5,124 nucleotides of DNA from CAYLZW01 sp964388085 (GTDB lineage: Bacteria; Myxococcota; UBA727; CAYLZW01): positions 1 through 5,124 of the forward strand of contig CAYLZW010000386.1 of the NCBI GenBank assembly GCA_964388085.1, in the 5' to 3' direction. Shown here piece after piece: positions 1 through 4,668 of this stretch (position 1 is the first letter of the stretch; the number at the start of each line of letters is the position of its first letter). The position numbers were made by a program, and so were the translations under genes. The notes under the pieces were generated by a model that was not told where the DNA came from, ran no database searches, and saw nothing but the letters and a program-made list of their open reading frames with translations.

Positions 1-227
1 GGACAGGCCGTCGGGTCGGGCGGCTGGTCGATGGGATCGACGACCGGATCGGGGATCGGGTCCTCGGCGGGCGGCGCCACTGGATACGTCGTCGTGGGAT
101 CCCCCCCGGGCGGAGGCTGTGCGTCCGGGTCTCTAGGGACCGGACCCTCACAAGCCGCCAGCGCCAAGGCTGCGAATCCCGCGCCGAACACCAGTGACCA
201 TCTCTTGGTCGCAGCAGTGTTCTTCAT
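1..227 (-). CDS. Proline/aspartate-rich lipoprotein, N-terminal part (runs off the left edge)
   Basis: Reading the minus strand from an ATG at 227-225 gives 75 codons with no stop before the window edge. The start is well supported: AGGAG (complement of 236-240) sits 8 nt upstream. The N-terminus is a classic lipoprotein signal peptide. It has a charged n-region (MKNTAATKR), a hydrophobic core at about residues 11-25, and a lipobox L23-A24-A25-C26. Signal peptidase II would cleave before C26, which would be diacylated. Residue +2 is Glu, not Asp, so the usual enterobacterial inner-membrane retention signal is absent and outer-membrane sorting is plausible. After C26 comes a low-complexity linker with 17 Pro and 8 Asp in 49 residues, then C75 near the edge. 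Such linkers usually tether a folded extracytoplasmic domain, which would lie outside the window. Function is unknown. The gene diverges from the FAD oxidase. Confidence 0.82.
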   Translation of the reverse strand, partial: MKNTAATKRWSLVFGAGFAALALAACEGPVPRDPDAQPPPGGDPTTTYPVAPPAEDPIPDPVVDPIDQPPDPTAC

Positions 228-243
228 CGCTTCCTCTCCTCCC

Positions 244-272
244 CCCAGCACCGATCAGCGGTGGGGGCTGGG
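244..272. repeat. Bulged hairpin just upstream of the lipoprotein ribosome-binding site
   Basis: CCCAGC at 244-249 pairs with GCTGGG at 267-272, and ACC at 250-252 pairs with GGT at 260-262, leaving GGGG (263-266) bulged and a 7-nt loop. In the lipoprotein transcript this structure would sit a few bases 5' of the AGGAG at 236-240, so it could influence translation. The 20-mer at 241-260 recurs with 18/20 identity at 459-478. Confidence 0.5.
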
Positions 273-344
273 CCCGGGTAGACCCGTTGTTGCGCCGCCC
301 TCTAACGCAAGAGGCGATCCAGCCCGGGAATGACCCTCGCGCAG

Positions 345-382
345 AAGCTAAATAGCGTGTTTCATTGTCTATTCTCGTTTGC
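345..382. promoter_or_regulatory. AT-richer patch, possible divergent promoter region
   Basis: This is the only clearly AT-rich stretch between the lipoprotein and the oxidase, with TAAATA at 349-354 and TATTCT at 370-375. I could not pair either hexamer with a good -35 box at normal spacing on either strand. It is therefore flagged by composition and position only. If the oxidase promoter lies here, its transcript would begin upstream of the 398-480 structure and carry it in the 5' leader. Confidence 0.25.
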
Positions 383-397
383 CGCGTGGCGTCATTC

Positions 398-480
398 GGC
401 GCTGATCCGGGCCGATCGGGGGGGCCTCCCCCCATCGGATCGGGGGCTGGGGCCTTCACCCCCCAGCCGCGATCAGCGCC
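398..480. repeat. Nested inverted repeats able to form a three-way junction
   Basis: The outer stem is a perfect 10-bp inverted repeat, GGCGCTGATC (398-407) with GATCAGCGCC (471-480). Inside it are two hairpins. Hairpin A (412-438) pairs CCGAT with ATCGG and GGGGGG with CCCCCC, giving 11 bp with one bulged C at 417 and a GCCT loop. Hairpin B pairs GGCTGGGG (445-452) with CCCCAGCC (461-468) around an 8-nt loop. In all 58 of 83 nt are paired. The 3' edge lies 60 nt before the oxidase start codon. It could be a structured 5' leader, a palindromic repeat element or a protein-binding site. There is no T-run, so it does not look like an intrinsic terminator. Confidence 0.65.
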
Positions 481-528
481 CGCCCCGGCACGTGGGTTGC
501 TGCCCTTCAGCCGGACCAGGAGCCAAAC

Positions 529-534
529 GGGGGA
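529..534 (+). promoter_or_regulatory. Ribosome-binding site deciding the oxidase start
   Basis: GGGGGA lies 5 nt before ATG 540. The better-matching AGGAG at 518-522 is 17 nt from that ATG, which is too far. The in-frame GTG at 492 and ATG at 330 have no purine-rich site at suitable spacing. This supports 540 as the start. Confidence 0.5.
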
Positions 535-539
535 CGGAC

Positions 540-1961
540 ATGAACGCGAAAGAGCAGCGGCTGGGCGCTTTCGAGGCGCGCCTCCGAGGCGACGTCGTGC
601 GCCGCGGAGGACCGGGCTACGAGGACGCGCGGCGCGTCTACAACGGCATGATCGATCGACGACCGTCGCTCATCGCGCGCTGCGCCGACGCCGCCGACGT
701 CATCGAGAGCGTCCGCCTCGGCGCCGACGAGCAGCTCGCCATCGCCATCCGCGGCGGCGGTCACAACGGCGCCGGCCTCGGCGTGTGTGACGACGGCATC
801 GTCATCGATCTATCGCGCATGCGCGGCGTCCGCGTGGACCTCGGCGCGCAGGTCGTGCGGGTCGAGGGCGGCTGCCTCTGGCGCGACGTCGACCACGCCA
901 CCCACGCCTTTGGCCTCGCCGTGCCGAGCGGCATCGTCTCGAGCACCGGCGTCGGCGGGCTCACGCTCGGCGGCGGCACCGGTCACCTGACGCGCCGCTA
1001 CGGCCTCACCATCGACAGCCTGCTGTCCGCGGACGTCGTGCTCGCGGACGGGCGCCTCGTACACACGAGCGAGGCGGAGCACCCGGAGCTGTTCTGGGCC
1101 CTGCGCGGCGGCGGCGGCAACTTCGGCGTCGTGACCTCGTTCGAGCTGAAGCTCCACCCGGTGCGAAATGTCGTCGGCGGGCCGACGCTGTGGCCGCTCG
1201 AGCGCGCGCGCGAGGTGCTGCAGTGGTACCGGGAGCTCATCGTCGCCGCGGAGCCCGATCTGAACGGCTTCTTTGCGTTCCTCAGCGTGCCCGCCGCGCC
1301 GCCGTTTCCGACCGCGCTGCACGGACAGGCGATGTGCGGCGTCGTGTGGTGCTTTACCGGGCCGGCGGCCGCGCAAGACGAAGCGTTCGCCCCCGTGCGC
1401 GCGATGAAGCCGGCGCTCTTCGGCGTCCAGGAGATGCCGCTGCCCACGCTGCAGGGTGCATTCGACGCGCTCTACCCGCCGGGGCTGCAATGGTATTGGC
1501 GCGCGGACTTCGTGGGCACCATCCCCGACGCCGCCATTGACGAGCACATCCGTTTCGGCACGCGCATGCCGACCCCGCACTCGACCATGCACCTGTACCC
1601 GACGGACGGCGCCGCGCATCGCGTCTCTCCCGGCGACACGGCGTTCAGCTTTCGCGAGGCCAATTGGAACCAGGTCATCGTCGGCGTCGATCCCGACCCC
1701 GCGAACAATGACATCATCACGCGCTGGACCAAGGAGTACTGGGACGCATTGCACCCCTATTCGCTGGGCGGCGCCTACGTGAACTTCTTGATGGACGACG
1801 AGGGTCACGAGCGCGTGCGCACGACCTATCGAGACAACTATCCGAGGCTCGCGGCGGTGAAGCGACAATACGATCCGGACAATCGCTTTCACGTCAACCA
1901 GAACATTCCGCCCGCGCCGCTCGCGAGAGCGGAGCGCACGCCGCGGGGCCCGCGCGCCTGA
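540..1961 (+). CDS. FAD-linked oxidase of the berberine bridge enzyme (PCMH/BBE) family
   Basis: This is a 473-aa flavoprotein with an N-terminal FAD-binding domain (about residues 40-207) and a C-terminal BBE segment (about 412-456). RGGGH at 71-75 places His75 at the usual 8-alpha-histidyl FAD attachment site. The second glycine-rich stretch (GVGGLTLGGGTG, 137-148) binds the cofactor. In bicovalent members a Cys lies in the preceding GxCPT-like motif; here that position is Val133, so FAD should be attached through His only, as in 6-hydroxy-D-nicotine oxidase. The family removes hydride from small organic substrates (alkaloids, sugars, polyketides) and usually reoxidises FAD with O2. The substrate here is unknown. 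No signal peptide is seen, so it is probably cytoplasmic. The frame is open back to 330, but similarity to the family begins only after 540, and GGGGGA at 529-534 gives a 5-nt-spaced ribosome site, so I chose ATG 540. It converges on the kinase-like gene, leaving 6 bp between stops. Confidence 0.92.
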   Translation: MNAKEQRLGAFEARLRGDVVRRGGPGYEDARRVYNGMIDRRPSLIARCADAADVIESVRLGADEQLAIAIRGGGHNGAGLGVCDDGIVIDLSRMRGVRVDLGAQVVRVEGGCLWRDVDHATHAFGLAVPSGIVSSTGVGGLTLGGGTGHLTRRYGLTIDSLLSADVVLADGRLVHTSEAEHPELFWALRGGGGNFGVVTSFELKLHPVRNVVGGPTLWPLERAREVLQWYRELIVAAEPDLNGFFAFLSVPAAPPFPTALHGQAMCGVVWCFTGPAAAQDEAFAPVRAMKPALFGVQEMPLPTLQGAFDALYPPGLQWYWRADFVGTIPDAAIDEHIRFGTRMPTPHSTMHLYPTDGAAHRVSPGDTAFSFREANWNQVIVGVDPDPANNDIITRWTKEYWDALHPYSLGGAYVNFLMDDEGHERVRTTYRDNYPRLAAVKRQYDPDNRFHVNQNIPPAPLARAERTPRGPRA

Positions 1962-1974
1962 CGCGCGTCAGGCG
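1955..1974. terminator. Perfect 20-bp palindrome shared by two convergent stop codons
   Basis: CGCCTGACGC followed by its exact reverse complement GCGTCAGGCG. The TGA of the plus-strand oxidase (1959-1961) and the TGA of the minus-strand kinase-like gene (1970-1968) occupy symmetric positions in the two arms, with 6 bp between them. RNA from either strand could form the same hairpin, roughly 8 bp with a 4-nt loop. No T-run follows on either side, so a bidirectional intrinsic terminator is only a candidate role. Stabilising 3' ends or roadblocking convergent transcription are alternatives. Confidence 0.5.
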
Positions 1975-3380
1975 ACGCCAAAGACGCTTCGCGTCCGCCT
2001 GCGAGGCAGGGTGAGCTGCACGCAACTGCCTTCCGAGGTGCGCCGCGCGAGCAGCTCCCCGCCATGGCGCTCGACGAGGAGCTTGGCGCGCGCGAGCCCG
2101 ACGCCGAGCCCCGGCCGTTCTCCGCCGCGCGCGGAGGAGAACGGCCGCGTCGGGCGCGGGCCTGCCCCCTCGACGACGCCCGCCTGCTCGGCCAGATCGT
2201 CGCTGACCTCGAACGTGACGTAGCCTGGGGAGCCGCGCACGTGCACGCGCACGTACAGGGCCGGGTGCTCGCGTTTCAGGCAGAGCGCGTTGTCGAGCAC
2301 CGCGCAGAGGGCCTCGGCGAGCTCGCCGGGATCGCCCTCCACGTCGACGTCAGCGTCGTCCTCGCGCACGTCCACGGCGAGCTGCGCGCGGCGGGCCAGC
2401 GGGTGCGCGGCGCGGGCGCGCTCGAGGCTGGCTTCGAGCAGCCGCTTGGCCGTCACGCGCGCGTTCACCCGCGGCCGGGCCGGCCGGAGCATGAGCGCGT
2501 CGTCGAGCATCGGGGACATGTGCGCGAGCGCGCCCTCACTGATGAGCGCGCCGGCCTCCTGCCTCTCCGGAGCGCTGGCCGAGGGCGGTGGCGCGGCCTG
2601 GCGGCCAGGCAACGCTCGCGCGACGAGCAGCGGCCGGCTCACGGCGAGCACGGCGAGCACGACGAGGGCCGCCTCCGCGCCGTACACGAACGCGTCCCCG
2701 GGCGACCCCCGGGAGGCGCCGGCAAAGGTCAGCACGACGCCGGCGAACAGCGCCGCTACGCCTTCTCGCGCGGTCGGCGGCGTGAAGGGCCGCACGCGGG
2801 CGGACGTCAGGAGCGCGGTGGCGGCGCCGAACAGCACCGCCCACAGCCCCGTGCCGGCGTCTGCCCGCGCGAGCGCGAGGACGGCGGCGAGCGTCGCCAT
2901 CAGCGCGCTCACGGCCGCGGCCTGGTCGGAGCGACGCTGGGCGAGGGTCTCGGCGCGGCGCGCGAGCACGAGGCAGCGCCACGAGACCGCGCCGCCGAAC
3001 GCCGCCGCCACGAACGCGAGCCCGAAGGTGCCGAAGAGCGGCAGGCGCAGCTCGAGCGCGCTCGTCGCCGGCAGGGCCACGCCGAGCGCCGAGGTGATCC
3101 CCCCCGCGCGCACGAACGCCCGCGGCACGGGCGCGGATCCGCCCGGCCCGCTCGCGCCGAGCGCGCTCAGGCATAGGGCGACGAGGTAGGGGAGGAGCAG
3201 CGGCCGCGCGTCTCCGAGGCCGAAACTTTCGAACAGCCCGAGCGCCAGCACGACGACGAGGCCGAGCGCGTACAGCCCGACCAGCGTCCGGGGCCGGAGG
3301 CGGCGCAGCAGGACCGGCACCGCGCTCAGCGACGTGAGCAGCGCGAACAGCAAAAGACCGGCGCGGAGCCCGTCAGGCAT
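1968..3380 (-). CDS. Multi-pass membrane protein with C-terminal histidine-kinase-type ATPase domain
   Basis: This is a 470-aa protein. Residues 1-255 are strongly hydrophobic, with roughly eight or nine membrane segments (near 5-25, 32-50, 58-75, 95-112, 115-137, 155-171, 178-192, 206-222, 233-248). A Pro/Ala-rich linker (256-275) leads to a cytoplasmic GHKL ATPase domain. Its N-box is at 352-368 (VLDNA, with N364 in the Mg-binding position), an F-box-like RPFSS at 412-416, and an intact G2 box GLGVGL at 424-429 followed by the usual HGGEL. Two motifs are degraded. The G1 box reads DDLAE (394-398) instead of DxGxG. The segment AHMSPMLDDAL (286-296) matches the spacing of an H-box ANMSHELRTPL but has Pro290 where the phosphorylated His should be. 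No response regulator is adjacent. It may be a pseudokinase or a divergent sensor kinase. The start is the first ATG in frame. No Shine-Dalgarno sequence precedes it. The stop lies in the shared palindrome. Confidence 0.8.
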   Translation of the reverse strand: MPDGLRAGLLLFALLTSLSAVPVLLRRLRPRTLVGLYALGLVVVLALGLFESFGLGDARPLLLPYLVALCLSALGASGPGGSAPVPRAFVRAGGITSALGVALPATSALELRLPLFGTFGLAFVAAAFGGAVSWRCLVLARRAETLAQRRSDQAAAVSALMATLAAVLALARADAGTGLWAVLFGAATALLTSARVRPFTPPTAREGVAALFAGVVLTFAGASRGSPGDAFVYGAEAALVVLAVLAVSRPLLVARALPGRQAAPPPSASAPERQEAGALISEGALAHMSPMLDDALMLRPARPRVNARVTAKRLLEASLERARAAHPLARRAQLAVDVREDDADVDVEGDPGELAEALCAVLDNALCLKREHPALYVRVHVRGSPGYVTFEVSDDLAEQAGVVEGAGPRPTRPFSSARGGERPGLGVGLARAKLLVERHGGELLARRTSEGSCVQLTLPRRRTRSVFGVA

Positions 3381-3387
3381 GCAGCCG

Positions 3388-3416
3388 AGGATAGCGAAGC
3401 GCGCAACAGGCGGCAG
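3388..3416 (-). promoter_or_regulatory. Weak promoter candidate for the kinase-like gene, implying a leaderless mRNA
   Basis: On the minus strand CTGCCG (3416-3411) and TATCCT (3393-3388) are 17 bp apart. They match the sigma-70 consensus at 3/6 and 4/6 positions. Only 7 nt separate the -10 from the ATG at 3380, so transcription would start at or next to the start codon. The lack of any Shine-Dalgarno sequence fits this, but the match is weak and could be chance. Confidence 0.25.
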
Positions 3417-3420
3417 AGAC

Positions 3421-3435
3421 CGAGGCTTTGCCTCG
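3421..3435 (-). terminator. Hairpin between fabH and the kinase-like gene
   Basis: CGAGGC (3421-3426) and GCCTCG (3430-3435) form a perfect 6-bp stem with a 3-nt loop, about 38 nt downstream of the fabH stop. On the minus strand it is followed by GGTCTCTG, not a true U-tract, so an intrinsic terminator is possible but weak. It lies just upstream of the promoter candidate for the next gene, an order that fits separate transcription units. Confidence 0.35.
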
Positions 3436-3472
3436 TGCTGAGGACGTCCTTGTGGCGTTCTTCGGCAGCCTG

Positions 3473-4477
3473 TCAGGCGCGGTACAGCGCCCCGCCCCAG
3501 GCGAGCCCGGCGCCGATGGCGAGCATGAGCACGAGGTCCCCCGACTGGATGCGGCCGTCGCGCGTGGCCTCGTCGAAGGTCATGAGCGCCGACGCGCTCG
3601 AGGTGTTGCCGTAGCGGTCGATGTTCACGACCCAGCGCTCGAGCGGCAGCTTCAGGCGATCGGCGACCGCCTCGAGGATGCGCATGTTCGCCTGGTGCGC
3701 GACCACGTGCACGACGTCATCGGCGCTGTAGCCGTTTCGCTCGAGGAGCTCCTCGGCCACCTTCGGCAGCGCGCGCACGGCGAACTTGTAGACCTCGCGA
3801 CCGTTCATCACCATGCGGTCGCGCTTCTCGTCGAGGTCGGCGGCCTTGAAGGGCCGCTTGCTGCCGCCGGCGGGGATGTGGATCGACTCCCACTGGGCGC
3901 CGTCGAGGCGCAGCTGCACGTCGAGGAAGCCGGCGCCGTCGTTCGGCCCCTGCTCGATGACGAGCGCGCCGGCGGCGTCTCCCATGAGCACGCAGGTGCC
4001 GCGGTCTTGCCAGTTCGTGATCGTCGTCATGGTCTCGCCACCGACGACGAGCACCTTCTTGGCCCCGCCGCTCGCGACGAAGCGCTCGGCGATCGAGAGC
4101 CCGTAGATGGAGCCGGCGCAGGCGGCGGCGACGTCGAAGCCGCTCGCGTTCACGGCGCCGAGCCGGTGTTGCAAGAGCGCCGCGGTCGAGGGCAGCCGCA
4201 TGTCCGGCGTGACCGTGGCGACCACGATCATGTCGAGCTCCTCGGGCTTTACGTTCGCGGCGAGGAGCGCCTTCCGGGCCGCGTGCTCACCCATGTCCCC
4301 CGTGCCCATCTGGCCCTCGTAGTCGAGCAGGTGGCGGGTGCGGATGCCGGTGCGGGACGCGATCCACTCGTCGGAGGTGTCGACGAGCTTGGCCATGTCG
4401 TCGTTGGTGACGACGCGCGGGGGCGCGTAGCCGCCGGATCCAGTGATGCGGGCGCGGAAGGGCAGGACAGGCGACAT
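3473..4477 (-). CDS. fabH: 3-oxoacyl-ACP synthase III (FabH, KAS III)
   Basis: This enzyme condenses an acyl-CoA primer with malonyl-ACP to start fatty-acid synthesis in the cytoplasm. The 334-aa protein is full length (E. coli FabH has 317) and aligns throughout. It has TSDEWIASRTGI (34-45, with the CoA-contacting Trp38 and Arg42), the nucleophile Cys120 in FDVAAACAG, DRGT at 158-161, His261 in HQANMR, and Asn291 in GNTSSAS. The Cys-His-Asn triad is therefore complete, and Arg266, equivalent to the ACP-contacting Arg249 of E. coli, is kept. The residue before PS in the acyl pocket, Phe87 in E. coli, is Leu95 here, so primer choice may differ. GGAGG (complement of 4482-4486) lies 4 nt before the ATG. 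No plsX, fabD, fabG or acpP is adjacent, so this may be a stand-alone or secondary copy. A biosynthetic KAS III-like enzyme acting on other acyl groups cannot be excluded. Confidence 0.93.
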   Translation of the reverse strand: MSPVLPFRARITGSGGYAPPRVVTNDDMAKLVDTSDEWIASRTGIRTRHLLDYEGQMGTGDMGEHAARKALLAANVKPEELDMIVVATVTPDMRLPSTAALLQHRLGAVNASGFDVAAACAGSIYGLSIAERFVASGGAKKVLVVGGETMTTITNWQDRGTCVLMGDAAGALVIEQGPNDGAGFLDVQLRLDGAQWESIHIPAGGSKRPFKAADLDEKRDRMVMNGREVYKFAVRALPKVAEELLERNGYSADDVVHVVAHQANMRILEAVADRLKLPLERWVVNIDRYGNTSSASALMTFDEATRDGRIQSGDLVLMLAIGAGLAWGGALYRA

Positions 4478-4514
4478 GGCGCCTCCAGGAGCTGAAGGAA
4501 GGGGACAGTCTGGG

Positions 4515-4542
4515 GTTCTACCCCCCTTCCCCCCGACGACAA
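4515..4542 (-). promoter_or_regulatory. Candidate sigma-70-type promoter of fabH
   Basis: On the minus strand TTGTCG (4542-4537) and TAGAAC (4520-4515) each match consensus at 4 of 6 positions. They are 16 bp apart and lie 37 nt upstream of the fabH start codon. The spacer is unusual, being almost entirely G (two runs of six G separated by AA). This is a candidate from pattern only. Confidence 0.35.
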
Positions 4543-4563
4543 CCTGCGGACCGGGTGCCCGGC

Positions 4564-4579
4564 AAAAAACCCCGGGGTT
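4564..4579 (-). terminator. Palindrome with U-tract, possible weak terminator of the PilZ gene
   Basis: On the minus strand AACCCCGGGGTT (4579-4568) runs directly into TTTT (4567-4564), giving six T in a row. Because the palindrome has no spacer, a real hairpin would have only about four base pairs and a CCGG loop. It lies about 90 nt after the PilZ stop and before the fabH promoter candidate, where a terminator would be expected. Confidence 0.35.
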
Positions 4580-4596
4580 ACCCTGTACATAGCGTC

Positions 4597-4650
4597 GGTT
4601 CGGGGCCGCTGGTTCGGGGCCGCTGGTCGGGCGGCCGGCTCGGGGCCGCC
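4597..4650. repeat. Tandem 14-bp repeat, about four copies
   Basis: GGTTCGGGGCCGCT occurs twice perfectly back to back (4597-4610 and 4611-4624). A shortened 12-bp variant follows (4625-4636), then a copy with 12/14 identity (4637-4650). It fills most of the gap downstream of the PilZ gene. It is non-coding as far as I can see. Confidence 0.7.
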
Positions 4651-4652
4651 CG
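4628..4652. repeat. 9-bp inverted repeat downstream of the PilZ gene
   Basis: CGGGCGGCC (4628-4636) pairs perfectly with GGCCGCCCG (4644-4652) around a 7-nt loop, 16 nt past the PilZ stop codon. No T-run follows on the minus strand. It could stabilise the mRNA 3' end or act with Rho. It is built from the degenerate units of the 14-bp repeat. Confidence 0.5.
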
Positions 4653-4668
4653 TTCGACGCCCGCCCGT

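Larger units (their letters stand above)
228..539. other. Divergent intergenic region with dense inverted repeats
   Basis: This 312-bp stretch separates the minus-strand lipoprotein from the plus-strand FAD oxidase, so promoters for both should lie here. Neither strand offers a convincing gene: the in-frame extension upstream of the oxidase (330-539) encodes an Arg/Pro-rich string with no domain and runs through the hairpins. The region holds a hairpin next to the lipoprotein ribosome site (244-272), an AT-richer patch (about 345-382) and a large structured element (398-480). I see no tRNA or recognised riboswitch. Confidence 0.7.

Noticed and set aside
101..107. Run of seven C (seven G in the lipoprotein mRNA) as a phase-variation tract
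   Set aside because: Runs this short are common by chance at this GC content, and it does not sit at a typical switching position; no evidence of variation is available.
31..333. Open frame on the plus strand opposite the lipoprotein
   Set aside because: It encodes a Gly/Ser/Pro low-complexity string, has no ribosome site, and is antisense to a gene with a clear signal peptide and Shine-Dalgarno sequence.
398..480. Structured element as an intrinsic terminator
   Set aside because: No T-run follows any of the stems on either strand, and it lies between divergent genes, where neither needs a terminator.
330..539. N-terminal extension of the FAD oxidase by 70 residues from ATG 330
   Set aside because: The extension is Arg/Pro-rich with no family similarity, passes through the hairpin element, and has no ribosome site; family-like sequence begins only after 540.
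810..1892. Long (360-codon) open frame on the minus strand across the oxidase
   Set aside because: It is a shadow of a GC-rich gene: Arg/Val/His-rich, with no motif, opposite a well-supported enzyme.
2064..3176. Long (370-codon) open frame on the plus strand across the kinase-like gene
   Set aside because: Composition is dominated by Arg/Gly/Glu with no domain; the minus-strand frame has membrane segments and ATPase motifs.
3428..4495. Long (355-codon) open frame on the plus strand across fabH
   Set aside because: It is antisense to FabH, whose catalytic residues are all present; the product has no recognisable domain.
4249..4590. Frame on the minus strand starting in the gap upstream of fabH
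   Set aside because: It runs out of frame into fabH, lacks a ribosome site, and its sequence becomes a frame-shifted copy of FabH coding DNA.
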